Shown here piece by piece: positions 12,096 to 34,565 of a DNA stretch of 64,000 nucleotides. The position numbers were made by a program, and so were the translations under genes. Below the pieces are notes generated by a model that made no database searches, was not told where the DNA came from, and saw only the letters and a program-made list of their open reading frames with translations. Where the stretch lies: the NCBI RefSeq assembly GCF_963675165.1, contig NC_087384.1, forward strand, positions 6,965,682-7,029,681, in the 5' to 3' direction. Each line of letters opens with the position of its first letter. Positions within the stretch are counted from its first letter, which is position 1. The stretch comes from Halichondria panicea (lineage: Eukaryota; Porifera; Demospongiae; Suberitida; Halichondriidae).

Positions 12096-13938
12096 ATGGC
12101 TGCTAATGAGGTACGCTTTGCTGTAGAGGCCCCCCTGGTAATGAAGAGCGAGTATGAGTGTGACCTGATGATTGAGGCACTCAGTAGAGAACTCACTGCA
12201 ATAAAGGTTAAGCAAAAACATAACTAAATCAATAATAATTTGTGAAAATGGTTCGGAGATTGCGAAACTAATACTCAGTGCCTGTATGTGTTTGAACCTT
12301 GACCCCTCACCATGTAGGACCATTTGGCCTTCCTCACTCATCGTCTGTACACTGAGGAGAACCAAGGGAAAGTCCCTACACAGCAAGCCACGCCTCCTCC
12401 TCCGAACAGATCTCCTCTTGTCTCTCCTCAGCAGAAGCATACCAAGAAGAAGGTATTGCTACCTTATACTGTCACTCCCTATACACACACGTACACTGCT
12501 CCACAGCGCCTCCTCCAGGCTGCTAGAGACAGGAGGAAGAGTAGCCAGGCTGAGTACTTGTCACTGGTGGACCGCACTGAGGGAGCTAGGGCAGACGCTA
12601 GGAAGCAGTGCTTGGCTCTAATGCAGCGACATATACAAGACCAGCTGGCCACACTGAAGAAGAGGTCAGGAGAACTGAGGAGACGAATGGCCAAGAGGGA
12701 ACACAGGATAAGAGTGAGGGAGTCACCGTTGGTTTAATTTGTATCTCAAGTGTCTATTTCTTGTAGTTGGCTAAGATTAAGTTGAAGCCACCTCGACACC
12801 GTTCCTCTGGAGTGGATGATACCTCATTCCTGGGTAATGTGTACCTGAGCAGCTTCTATAAGGTGTGTGGTTCTAACTCTGCTCTGTGTAGACTACTATA
12901 CAAGTAATGCTAGAATGTGATAATCTGAATCTGCAGATTGTTGATGAGGAGCATCGACTAAGGAAGGCGGGACAGCTACAATCTTTGAATGACCTAAAGA
13001 CATTCTGGGAGGACATGTTGTCTCCACTCATACCTCACACCCCTACCCCTACACCAGGACCAACCATTCACATGCGTGATGATAATGACAGTGATGATGA
13101 AGGCTACACAAACTCCTGGGCGCTCACTGCCCTCCCTCCAGACAGTAGGGACAAGGTGAGGCAATGCACTGTGTGTACATGATACTGAGTGTGCTCTACC
13201 TGTAGTTACCAGTCAGGACTTCAGCACTGTACAATGATCAAGAGTTGGAGTTTGTACCAGTAAGTCATTCTGTGCATATTGATTGCCTACTCATTCTTAT
13301 TATTATTGTAGAGTGTCCTGCCCAAGCTACGCTCGATTGCTGACATTCTAGATGAAGGAAAACAACTCAAAAAGGTGTGATTGTATTGTCCAAGTATACT
13401 GTAGCCATGGTTACCTGTCTCCAGGAGGCTCCACACCACACACACCACACTGGAGTGGAGAGTGTGACACATTGTCTTCATCAGATGTACCAGCAATCAA
13501 GAGCCAATGAAATGGCCATGAGACGTCTCCTACCATCATCACCAACCTTTGACCTACCACCCCTCTCGTCATCCACCCACTCTCCTGACACACTACCTCC
13601 TCAATCAACCTCACTACCCCCTCAATCAACTACACCACCCCCTCAATCAACCACACTACTACGCCACTCCACCACTTTGTCCATTCCTCCACCATCTGTG
13701 AACAAAGCTACTGCATCAATACAATCCAGCCCCCCGCAGCCTCTACTAGCCCCCCTAATACTGCCCCCTCAGCCTCTACTAGCCCCCCTGACTATGGACA
13801 GTGCACTGGGGGAGGGGAGAATACTTGTAAGTGTGGCTATGAATATTGGTGCTCAGTGAATCATGACTCTTGTATTTACTGCAGGAGCCCAAGTGCAAGA
13901 GTAGCTTATGGACTAACTTTATAACAGCTCAAATATGA
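12096..13938 (+). CDS. Unrecognised coiled-coil protein
   Basis: I do not recognise the family. A nine-exon model is fully phase-consistent: 12096-12206, 12318-12452, 12507-12713, 12767-12862, 12937-13155, 13206-13259, 13312-13374, 13425-13826, 13885-13938. All introns are phase 0, and the product is about 447 aa. The N-terminal half is charged and helical (LMIEALSRELTAIKDHLAFL, then a Lys/Arg-rich coil around QRHIQDQLATLKKRSGELRR). A compact conserved-looking segment follows (FLGNVYLSSFYKIVDEEHRL, DLKTFWEDMLSPLIP). The C-terminus is rich in Pro, Ser and Thr with repeated PPQSTT. No signal peptide or membrane segment is seen. It might be a cytoskeletal or centrosomal protein, but this is a guess from composition only. 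Confidence 0.7.
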
Positions 13939-14155
13939 TTGTTTGTGCATTAATATTGAATGTACAGTGTTGTATCTCTTTTGTTGTATGATGGAAAATA
14001 ATAATAATTATCAATGGATCTACAGTGATAAGTTTGCGCATGTGCAGAAAAAGTCACGGTTGATGGGCATTTCGCGGGAATTGATGGAAAAGGGGGACGG
14101 GCCATTGGAACGAGAGCGCCACTCTAGCTAGCTGTGTACAAGTACAAGTACTAGG

Positions 14156-15000
14156 ATGTTTTCACCTGCTCCGAGGACTGAAGCTAGCTGGAGTGAAGAC
14201 ACTCCATCACAGGAGTACAAGAGCTCGCCAGGCAGAGCTAGGATACTCTTGCTCTCCCCTCACTCGTTTGTCTCACCCAGAAGAACTCAACACAACTCCA
14301 GCAACACTACTAAGAGGAGTCTCAGAGCAGCAGCCAAATTCGATATTGTGAGCTACCTCCCCTCCGAGATTGCAGTCACCATATTCCAGCTCCTCTCTCC
14401 GGCAGACCTATGCAAGTAAGTTACCATACCTATAAGAGAGTACATGTGGTGTACTGTGTGTGTGTGTTAGTATTCACACTCGCTAATTAATTAATGTTGT
14501 GTGTGCTCTTATTACACTGCACCATGTCCTCCTCCCTGTGCAGTGTGTGTCAGGTGTCCCAGAGGTGGAGTGTGTTGTCAGGGCTCGGAGGATTGGACAA
14601 GATACGCAGACGCTTTCTAAGACAAGCCAGAGAGAAATATTCAGAGAACAAAGTAAGTAGCTACTGATAGCTAAGCTCTTGGTATGGTAGCTAGTAGTGC
14701 TGTTGTCTGAAGCATTGTCTTGACTATCGTCCCTCCCCTGTGTAGGAGAACTCTACACAACTGCCCACTCCTCACCTACTCAGATCTTCATGCAGCCCTC
14801 TCACTCTCATCCAGTCATCATCTATACAACGCTACCGTACCCCCAGTCCTGGACCCCCTGTGGAGGCTGTGGGGGGTCTGGCCATCTGTGACCATGAGAT
14901 TCGTCGCTGCTTGTTTCCCGGGCAACCACCACCACCCATCATCACAGAACCCGACACCATTGGCAAGAAAGCCAACAAACACCGGCTCAAAAGACTCTAG
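14156..15000 (+). CDS. F-box protein with EMI1-like C-terminal tail
   Basis: Exons are 14156-14415, 14544-14652 and 14746-15000, joined in phase; product about 207 aa. The F-box is FDIVSYLPSEIAVTIFQLLSPADLCKVCQVSQRW (residues about 62-95), which should recruit SKP1-CUL1. The last residues GKKANKHRLKRL resemble the basic RL-ending tail of FBXO5/EMI1 and FBXO43/EMI2, which those APC/C inhibitors use to dock on the APC/C. The cysteine-rich zinc-binding region (ZBR) that precedes the tail in vertebrate EMI proteins is not present here: only three cysteines lie in the third exon. It is therefore either a reduced EMI-type protein or an unrelated F-box protein with a similar tail. Confidence 0.6.
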
Positions 15001-15147
15001 ATATTGACACAGATGAACATTATAATTTATTTTCTTTTTATTCACTTGGAAGTTGTACTGTCAAGTCACCTTTTAATATTTAATAATAATTATTATTGCA
15101 AACAACATTATTGTCAATAATAAAATAATTAATTAGAAAAAAAAAAT

Positions 15148-18100
15148 TCAAATGGAAGTTCTTTTTCGAGAGGCCTTGATAAGTCTTTTTAGCTTTGTCT
15201 TCTTCCGCGATATATTCTGCATGAAGGACAGTGAGGGGTGTGGCCAAACAATAAAAGGGGTGTGGTGTAACTACCTTGGGTTTGTCTGTATGGGTGGACG
15301 TAACCATAGCGTCATCATTGTCATGGATACCATTTCCAGTAGAGTCGTCAATACCAACCACTGCATGTAGACAAAACGCATGTATCACACACACACATAC
15401 ACACACACACACCCACCCACCCCCCCCCACACACACACACACACACCAGGCGTAGTGGAGTCAGCGGGGGCCATGATGAGTTCCACTGTCTCCACTTCAT
15501 TGTCCACTGGTTTGCTTGATAGTTCAACTGTCTTCTCATTAGCAACTAGTGACATCTTCTGACATGAGTATTCCACAAACATTGACAACTGGAGGGGACA
15601 AGTGCTGACTAAGCATACTCACACGATTGCTATATAAGCACATGGGAATGAGAGCGATTGAATGCATCAATTTGAAATTGGACAATCACAAATTACGGGC
15701 TTTCAAAGATAGCTATCAAAAAATAAACCTTTGCTTTAAAATTGGTGGACTGATTAGCACAGAACTTGTATCCATACACAGAACCGCACCCACCTCTTCT
15801 AGTCTGTCCAGTCGCTGAAGGTGTCTCTCCGTGTATGGTATAAACCCTTTGATGTGGTCACCAACATCCTCCAATGAGAGGAGCACCTCCTGAGATAGGT
15901 TGCCTAGCAACACTGCCAGGACAGACTGAGCTACATGACAGTGCTTGGCATTTTGGTTCCAGCGAGAAGAATAGCGCACCAGAGAAGCTGTGTGTGTGTG
16001 TGGTGTGGGCGTGTGTGTGTGTGTGTGTGTGGGTAGTACCTTGCTGGTCTTGTCTGAGTGAGAGGATAGTTCCGGTAAACTTTGACCCAGCGGCTCTTCC
16101 TTCCTCTAACAATTCTATAGCCATAACAATAACTATAATAATACAGCCAAACACCCACACATACGCCCACATGCCTTGTAGGAGTGCTACACACACCCAC
16201 ACACGCCCACGTACCTTGCAGGAGTGCTAGTAGTCTGTACGGCTGGTCCAAGGATAATGCCACGCCCACTGCACGAACATAGTCCTTTGCCAGGAGGAGA
16301 TTGTCCAACTCTTGTTGTCGTAGCAACAGCTCCTCCTGTTTCTCAATTTCAGCTTTTTCCACGCTCTCAGAGACATCCTGTAACCAAGGCAACTAACGAG
16401 ACACTGTCACTATATAATTGCTCACCTTCCAGGTACAGACGAGTGAGTCCCCGCCCCCGGAGACCACCTCCCCACCATCCTCTCCCACAGCTAACGCCCA
16501 CACTCTCTCTGTATGACCATCCATAGTAGCAGCACATTCGTTAGTGCGTATAGTCCACACCTTGACCAGTCCATCGCTACCACTGTGTGTAGGTGTGGGT
16601 GTGTGTGGGTGGGTGTGAGGGGACGGACGTGGGGACAAGGCTAGTACTGAGCATGTACATGTACATGCATGGTTTACGTTGTAATTGAACATCTTTCAAC
16701 AGCCATAACTTTACTACAGTTGATCCAATGTCAAAATTTTTATGATGTTCTGAAAGCTTAGAAAAATACCTTTCAAATGATGTATTTTGACCCACAATTT
16801 CGTTGGGGCCATAATTTGTCATTTTTCGGCCTTGGACCATGGGCTATAATCCATGGTATCGTCAAATTGGCAAATACTTTTATCTCTCAAATACGAACTT
16901 TGATGACACCATTTGAAAGGTATTTTTCTAAGCTTTCAGAAAATCATAACATTTTTGCGATTGGACCAACGGTACGAAAGTTAAGGCTGTTGAAAGAGTC
17001 CCGAACCATTGATTAAATATGGGGGTGTGTGATTACCTGGAGGCTAGTTGCATTCCCCTGGAGAGGAAGGCTACCTTGAGCACTGAGTTAGTGTGACCCT
17101 CAAAGGTCTTGACACAACTGAAGCTGGAGAGAGCCCACAGTCTCACTGTGCCATCCCCAGAAGCACTGGCTACACACTGTGTAATAATACATGTAATAGG
17201 TGGTGAGATCATAGTAGCTACGCTAGGTGGTGGTGGGGAGGTTGCTATGTACACACACGTCACCTGATCTACGGGGGAGAATTTTACAGACCACACCCCT
17301 CGACGATGACCTTTAAATGTCCCTAGCAACGCTCCATCTTTCACACTCCACAGTTTAAGAGTCCTGTCCTGAGAGCCAGTCACAAACACTTTATCATTGG
17401 GCGCCACATCCACAGCGTTGATGTCCTGCACAAATCATGTGATACACCGCCCACTCCACTACTACACTCCCGCCCCCTCACCTTGTCATGTGCTAGCTGT
17501 GTATACTTGACGGAGAGCTTGCTAGGCTCCTCCCCTTCCTGTAGCCCCTTGAGACTCCATAACTTCACCGTACAGTCTTGACTGCCACTCACAATAAACG
17601 AACCTTTCACTCTGATTATGGAGGACACAAACTCAAGCAAATTATAGGACAAACTAATGATACCTTGACAACGCCACTGCTCCGACATAGTGGGTGTGGC
17701 CTGTTCCCACAGCAACACAATGTAGTGTCCCAGAGCAGAGCTTCCAGAGACGAATGGTGTTATCTCTTGAGGCAGTCACGAGGGAGTGACCATTAGCATC
17801 AATAGAGAGGATGATACCAGTATGCCCAGACAGGCTCTGACAGTGACCAGTAGGGCGATGGAGCAGCTTCACCTCCTCAGAGTTGGTGGCTACTGACAAA
17901 TAGTCTCTCCCTATATAACACACGTCTAGAACCTCGTCCAGGTTGCCTAGCAACTGCAATGGAACAAAGAAACAAGCTACAAACATGAGTCGTTAAATAG
18001 AGCATCTTGGCCATAACTTCAGTTCCGTTGGTCCTAATCACATTAATTTTATGATTTTCTGAAAGCTTACAATGAGTTTGTTTAGATGATGTGTTAAAAT

Positions 18101-19970
18101 CAAAAGTATATTTTAGCCTGTTTTTGACAAAATACCATAGCCCATGGTATTTTTCCGTAAAGAAAAAATTATGGTCAGTTACAAATTTGAGATTTGAGCA
18201 TACCATCTGAACGGGCTACTTTCAGAAAATTAGAAAATCGTTTAAATTGTATCATTAGAACTCTAGTTACAGAGCCAACTCTAGTACTCTACATTGCTCA
18301 CCTGCTTAGTTGTGTTGAAGTGTTGGGTTGAATTGTATATAATGAGAGAGTGGTCGAAGGTGACGCCCACTAACAACCCTCCGCTGTACAGGAGTCCAGA
18401 GTAGCTCTGAGACAAGGCAGGGAGGGTGGCAATAGGGTCAGAGGTCAACGAGTTCCATAAACGAATAACCCCTTTGTCACCAGCAGTAGCAAATGCAACA
18501 CCCTCAGAAAGAGAGCGCTTCTTTTTCTTTGATTTGACGAAACCATCTAGCGTGTCCATGGGAACCACAACCAGACCCTCCACGGCCTATACACACAGTA
18601 CCATAACAGTGGCAGTAGTAAGTGGCTTACCTCATATACTGGGTGTGTGTGTGTGATTGTGCCTGAGGCCAGGTCCCACACTAACACCACCTGATCTCTA
18701 CCACCACTAGAGGGGGAGGGAGGGTACTAACAAGAGATGCTGTTATAATGATTACCTGATGAGTAGGTCTCCTCCGAGTGATAACTCGATGGCTGTCACA
18801 GTACTCACATGACCACGCAGTACTTGTACACACCTGAGGAACAAGCAATGATATACCAGGGCTCATATAGTATAGGAGATATGATCATACTTGCTGCTCT
18901 GGAGGTCCCATACTCTGATGCTGTTATCAGCTGATGTTGAGAGGAGTTGTAGACGTGATGGGTGGAACTGGACCATGCTCACCACTCCACTGGAGCCACG
19001 CAGGTTGTGAGTGCAGTAATATCCTCTACAGTCCCACACCTTGATGCTACTATCAGTGGAACCTAGGGGGGGGATGTGGGTGTGGGGGGTTGTGAGTGCA
19101 GTAATATCCTCTACAGTCCCACACCTTGATGCTACTATCAGTGGAACCTAGGGGGGGGGGTATGGGGGTGTGGGTGGGGGGGTGTGGGGGTGGGGGGGTT
19201 GTGAGTGCAGTAATATCCTCTACAGTCCCACACCTTGATGCTACTATCAGTGGAACCTAGGGGGGGGGATGGGGGTGGGGGTGGGGGGATGTGGGGGGGG
19301 GGTATGGTGGTGGGGGGATGTGGGGGTGGGGGGGGGTATGGGACTGGTGAAACACACACTGCATAATAATGTCACTTACCAGAGGCTAATAGAGAAGAAG
19401 TGGCATCAAACGCCATGGTTACCGTGGGTCCATTGTGGGCCTATAAGAGTCATACATCAATCACATGATAACGTTGTACTGTATGAATGTACCTTCCATG
19501 AGCGCACGCACTTTGACCCCTCTTCATTTATCTCGTACAGTTTGACTAGTACAGATCTCCATCCCACGGAGAGCAGTGATTGGTCGATACTCAATGCCAC
19601 ACTAGCAACACTGTCCTCCTCCTACACACACGTAAGGTCATACAGGGTCAAATGATAGGTACCGCATACACTAAAGGTCATGTGGGGTACCTCGGTTATA
19701 CTTAGTGTCGTTTGTCCGGTCTCTACATTGACAGCCTTGACAAAAGAGTCACATGACGTGTACAAGACACGGCCATCACTAGATAGGATGACATCACCAC
19801 CAGTGTAGAATGGCTCCAATCTTTCACCAGCCTCAAAACTGGAGAAATATGGTGTGTAATTATTGTTCCACAGTGTGTAAGCTTATGCGAGTATATGCAT
19901 GGTTTTCACTTGCTTACCTTGTTTTTAGATGAACCACATCTCCCGAGGGTGTTTTTATTCCCTTGGGCAT
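15148..19970 (-). CDS. TBL3: Transducin beta-like 3 (UTP13), U3 snoRNP WD40 protein
   Basis: Nucleolar WD40 protein of the UTP-B subcomplex of the small-subunit processome, needed for 18S rRNA maturation. Nineteen exons in coding order: 19918-19970, 19691-19838, 19493-19621, 19380-19440, about 18895-19062, 18756-18833, 18631-18706, 18302-18586, 17664-17953, 17482-17611, 17264-17425, 17037-17176, 16426-16582, 16215-16377, 16040-16114, 15794-15987, 15447-15588, 15275-15360, 15148-15216. Signature segments match human TBL3: EPFYTGGD, SGSQDCTVKLW, APNDKVFVTGSQDRTLKLW, SCVKTFEGHTNSVLKVAF, and the UTP13 C-terminal domain (LRQQELDNLL, FIPYTERHLQRL). The last exon adds a Lys/Arg-rich tail typical of nucleolar proteins. 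Exons 5 and 14 have nearby partial duplicates. It is head-to-head with TBCK. Confidence 0.95.
16156..16235 (-). repeat. Duplicated 3' end and donor of TBL3 exon 14
   Basis: On the minus strand the exon end GCACTCCTGCAAG is followed by the donor GTACGTGGGCG. About 36 bp further into the intron, GCACTCCTACAAG is followed by GCATGTGGGCG. The second copy therefore has a GC instead of a GT donor. Confidence 0.8.
16693..16996. mobile_element. Palindromic MITE-like element (family P)
   Basis: About 304 bp in TBL3 intron 12, with the same terminal motif (CTTTCAACAGCCATAACTTT / GGCTGTTGAAAG) and the same inner arms CTGAAAGCTTAGAAA and TTTCTAAGCTTTCAG as the SGSM copy. Non-coding. Confidence 0.85.
17998..18260. 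mobile_element. Diverged relative of family P
   Basis: This TBL3 intron stretch keeps GGCCATAACTTCAGTTCCGT, TTATGATTTTCTGAAAGCTT and a central ATAGCCCATGGTAT. Its arms differ from the array copies. It looks like an older or separate subfamily of the palindromic element. Confidence 0.6.
19007..19262 (-). repeat. Three tandem copies of the TBL3 exon 5 start, with G-rich spacers
   Basis: A segment of about 56 bp containing the first bases of exon 5 (GSTDSSIKVWDCRGYYCTHN) and its acceptor CCCTAG|GTTCC occurs at about 19007-19063, 19088-19152 and 19197-19260, essentially identical. Only the first (lowest coordinate) copy continues into the rest of the exon. The other two run into C-rich/G-rich filler on the minus strand. 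They sit in intron 4. Confidence 0.9.
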
Positions 19971-20203
19971 CACTATAAAGCCTTCCCTGTCTATGTACTT
20001 CAATTCTAAAGCTTTCTTCTGTCTACTCCTGCCACGTGGGTGAGTGCTGCCACGAGGGTAGCAGCCCCGCCCTCTTCTAGCCTCGTTAATAACACGTCAC
20101 ATAGGAGAGTGGCTTGCGAGACTACCGGAATAATACTCAATCAGCCACACCACACCCCCCTCTTTGCACAGATTTTGCACGAAGAGGGGGCGTGGCTGGT
20201 TAA
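19971..20203. promoter_or_regulatory. Divergent promoter, TBL3 / TBCK
   Basis: 233 bp separate the start codons of TBL3 (-) and TBCK (+). A shared bidirectional promoter is inferred from spacing. It contains two nearly identical stretches around TGCCACG[TA]GGGT at about 20030-20060. Confidence 0.6.
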
Positions 20204-25403
<5,200 letters not shown>

Positions 25404-25524
25404 CAACAACTATTGCTCTATTTTTATTACTGATTTACTCGTACAATTAGACAGGGTTACATTCATTTTGTACAATTTAATTTGTTATTTAAAAAGACAC
25501 AATAGATTCTTCATCTGCTATTAA

Positions 25525-30871
<5,347 letters not shown>

Positions 30872-30896
30872 GCTGTCGTCACGCCCCTTTCTTTGT

Positions 30897-30910
30897 GACG
30901 ACCTTTACCA
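30897..30910 (+). promoter_or_regulatory. Candidate promoter motif GACGACCTTTACCA
   Basis: Located 26 bp upstream of the SLC13 start codon and 78 bp upstream of the divergent F-box gene. The same 14-mer, or nearly so, occurs near other start codons in the window. Confidence 0.4.
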
Positions 30911-30987
30911 TTATTCAGCAAATTCTGCTGAGCTGGCATTTCCGTATAGATCTACAAAGCTTAGCTAGCTAGCTAGCTGGATCCAAG

Positions 30988-32463
30988 ATGTCTAACTTTC
31001 TGTGTGAATTGCCCCCTGAGGTGGTACTGAAGATCACTGGCTACATGGAGGTCCCCGATGTGCTGCGGTGTTTGCGCGTGTGCAGAGGATGGACGGAGAT
31101 GCTTTGTGTTGGAGAGATGACCCCATTTTGGCGGCGTGCCTGTGTCCATGCTGGCCTCCCCCAGTACTATGTCAAGGAGAGGATGAGATTCAGCAAGTTC
31201 CCTAATGAGCTGTTTCATGAGATACGTCGCCACAAGATGACCGTAGCAACTCAGAAGCCAACCATTCATTCCATCAGAGGAATTCATCCATTTGAATCGA
31301 CTCAGAAATGTGAATATGCCGGAGGAGGTTTCTTTGTCAAGACGATTGATTATTGCAGCCTTGAGTATGAGGAGACCATTATCGGAGAGTTTAGTCCTGA
31401 CAAGAGGACCATTGTCAAGCGAGATGCCTTCAAGAGTGATTGTGGGCAAGTTATGTGGGCTCACTACCTCGGTGGCAATGTAGTGTATCAAACGTATGGA
31501 GCAAGATGGTTTCGTTATAACGTTGAGAGCCGACAGTTAACCGAGCTAACCCCGGGGAAACGAGAGAGAGGACTAAACTACTCAATAGGACTTTGTCGTC
31601 ATTGTGTGTTCCTCATGTTGGTGTCCACTGAGAACTCGATGCATGGCTACTCTTGGATACTGCATTTCCTCAACTTCAGCAATGGCCGAGACCGCTGTCC
31701 ACTGGAGCTCAAGCACAAGACTCCCATACCTCATGGGATCACTCAGTTCATACCCCGCCCTGTTACCGGTCACCTCCTCCCACTCAATGGTGACTGTTCC
31801 CAAGGTCACTTGCTCATTGTACAAGGAGGCACCGGCGCTTGCGTGTTCAAAGTAACCCATAGCGATGACGAGGGGATTCAAGTATCCTCCAAACCTATTG
31901 GAAAACTGAACCCATTTTTCGATGTTGACATTGCAGTGATGGTGGTCAACACTACTAGCGAGATGATACTCTCCCACGATGAAGAGGTGCTGGGGATCAT
32001 AACCTGCGTTGTCTATCCATTCCAGTCTGGCCTGTGTCTGCATGTGTTTGATACGCGCACCTACGAGAGGATTAGCTCAGTCAAGGTGGACTGGAAGGAA
32101 GGATTCAATGATGGCTGTGTGTTGTCTATTAGTCGACTGTACGCTACTCTCGCTGTGGGCCACTCTAAAGGCATTGTCAAGTTGGTTCATGCTCGCACTG
32201 GTCAAGTCTTGCTGGAGGTGTGTGGTTTGAGTCGTGGTTTGCCCCCTATAGTGCCGATGTCAAGGCTGCTCCTGATTCACTATCAAGGGACCTATGGGGA
32301 GGATTGTATGGTGGATGTGCAAGCTCCTCTCAACCTCGTGGTCTTGTACAGGAAGGGAGTTAGAGACATTGCTGGTGTGTGGTTCTCTCCGTACCCCGCC
32401 ATTCAAACAAGAGACTATGTTGTCAACTTGAGTGAAGAATCAGAAGATGATAGGGACGATTAG
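30988..32463 (+). CDS. Intronless F-box protein with propeller-like C-terminus
   Basis: 491 aa in one exon. The N-terminal F-box (residues about 3-45) is NFLCELPPEVVLKITGYMEV followed by DVLRCLRVCRGWTEML, which fits an SCF substrate adaptor. The rest has weakly repeated beta-rich segments with DxRTxE and GxxxG patterns (for example VFDTRTYERISSVKVDW, LVHARTGQVLLEVCG) resembling degenerate WD40-like blades. The acidic end is SEESEDDRDD. I cannot name an orthologue. It starts head-to-head with the SLC13 gene, 117 bp between start codons. Lack of introns in this intron-rich locus suggests either loss or retroposition. Confidence 0.85.
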   Translation: MSNFLCELPPEVVLKITGYMEVPDVLRCLRVCRGWTEMLCVGEMTPFWRRACVHAGLPQYYVKERMRFSKFPNELFHEIRRHKMTVATQKPTIHSIRGIHPFESTQKCEYAGGGFFVKTIDYCSLEYEETIIGEFSPDKRTIVKRDAFKSDCGQVMWAHYLGGNVVYQTYGARWFRYNVESRQLTELTPGKRERGLNYSIGLCRHCVFLMLVSTENSMHGYSWILHFLNFSNGRDRCPLELKHKTPIPHGITQFIPRPVTGHLLPLNGDCSQGHLLIVQGGTGACVFKVTHSDDEGIQVSSKPIGKLNPFFDVDIAVMVVNTTSEMILSHDEEVLGIITCVVYPFQSGLCLHVFDTRTYERISSVKVDWKEGFNDGCVLSISRLYATLAVGHSKGIVKLVHARTGQVLLEVCGLSRGLPPIVPMSRLLLIHYQGTYGEDCMVDVQAPLNLVVLYRKGVRDIAGVWFSPYPAIQTRDYVVNLSEESEDDRDD

Positions 32464-32722
32464 CATATATATTTTTGTATTATTTTGCTGTAATCATGAT
32501 TGTACATTCCATAATTACTTTTGCAAATCGTTGGGTTTTATTTAGATTACAAAAATTGTGATTGTGGTAAAGGTCGCTTCATTCAAGCGGCATTAGCTTG
32601 GATTCGAGGCAACATTTTTCAAGCGACTTATATTAGAGGAATCTGCTATTTCTATCGCGCATGCGCTAAAGCACGTGTAGTGCCTGAAGGCAGTTGCTGG
32701 GAACTGTGACTCAGTTGTCAAG

Positions 32723-34087
32723 ATGTTCAGTAAACGAGACGTGTCTACTGTTGCTCCTCAAAAGATGAGACGATTCTTGATGTTCACTGTTCCCTCTTTG
32801 GTTCTGTTGGGTTTGCTATCGCTTACCGGCTGGCGGTGGTGGAGGAAGAGAGTCAGGAGGCCTACCTCAGTGGACCATTCTACTGCCCTAGTATCTGTGC
32901 AGCACTCACCATCAATCTCGGAGGATTCTGGCGTTAACGTTGTGGACGGTGCCCAAGTTGAAGAAAAGAGCTGTAAAGAAAACCTAACAGTTGCTAGCGG
33001 AGGAAATGCTGAGTTGACAAACAAACCACACTGGAAATATCCCACTGCCTCAAGTGATGTCAATTCTGAGACCATGTCTGAAGTTGGGAGCCTTTGTTCC
33101 TCTGAGGAGGTCTTCTCTGAGACACAACATTTTGAAATGTCTACTTTTACTCCTGGAATATCCAAGGCAAAGAAAGTTGCTGTTAGCCAATCTACGTCTT
33201 GTGTTGAAGACCGGCCATCCCACGCTATGCAGATGTTGAAGTCTCTCAGTACTCCTAATCTTGGACCCATCAATTGGCCCAACAGGAAGCGTGTGATGAT
33301 ACAACTCCCCCGCGATATGGTGGGTCGATTTATTGGTAAACAAGGCCGCAACATCAAGTCCCTCATGGCTGAAGCTGATGGAGCTCATGTGTATGTCAAC
33401 CAGAAGAACCTGCCCAAAGATGCTCTCATTGTACCCTGCACTGTTCAAGGTACCTGTGAACAAGTGGAGAAAGCTCTCAAAATCATTGCTATTCGATATC
33501 CTGAGTTGGATCTGCCTGGACAGTTGGACAAGAGTATCAACAATCAACAACCTTTCCCCAGCCCGCTATTTGGTACCCCTCGACTAAACGGAGAATCATG
33601 GAACACTACTCTTGCTGCTGCTCAAATCCCCTCCTCACCATTCAAGGCTATGGTGACCTACATTGAGAGCCTTAGTCGATTATGGATTGTACCATACAAC
33701 AAAAGTGCTGAGCTGGACGAACAACATCAGAGCATGAGTTATACCTACTGCTATGCCGTTGCTACTGGCAACGACACCACATATGCGTCTGAAGGTGATG
33801 ATAGTTTACTCAAGAAGTTTTGTGCTGTTCGAGTGAGTGACATCCACTGGCTGCGAGGACAGATGGCTAAACTGAATGATGAGGGAAGCAACTACGAGGT
33901 GTTATTAGTGGACTATGGGAGTACTGTCATGGTCCCGCATACTGCCATCCGACCACTCAGGTGAGTTGTTATATTGTGTGTGTGTGTGTGCTTATTGTGT
34001 GTGTATGCAGGAGAGAGCACACTACACTGCCCATACAAGCATTTCCCTGTGAGCTGGCTAATGTCATCCCTAATGATGGTAGGACCA

Positions 34088-34121
<34 letters not shown>

Positions 34122-34478
34122 TGCACACACACATGCACACACACGCACACTAACAGCTACTCTAACCCATACAGCCATGTCAGAGGATGGACTGATGAGT
34201 CTACAGACACTAGTGGAGGGCATGGTTCTGGAGGTGCATATCACAGAGCTGCCAGCAGCGCCTCTTACTCCTGGTAAAGACACTCCTGGTAAAGACCCCA
34301 CCATCGTTATCAAGATAGAGGGAGAGGAGGACATGACTGAGGCCATGACTGAGGGAGGGACCACAGAGCCACTGTCTAAAGAACCTCATGAGGAGAATAT
34401 TGTTCTAAAGTGGTTCCATATTGAACCAGCGCCACTCGTCGAACTATACACACGATTTGGATCAGACGTAAGTCAGGA

Positions 34479-34565
<87 letters not shown>

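Noticed and set aside
19088-19262. Two extra WD40 exons in TBL3
   Set aside because: The duplicates lack the rest of the exon and any donor, and human TBL3 needs only one such exon here.
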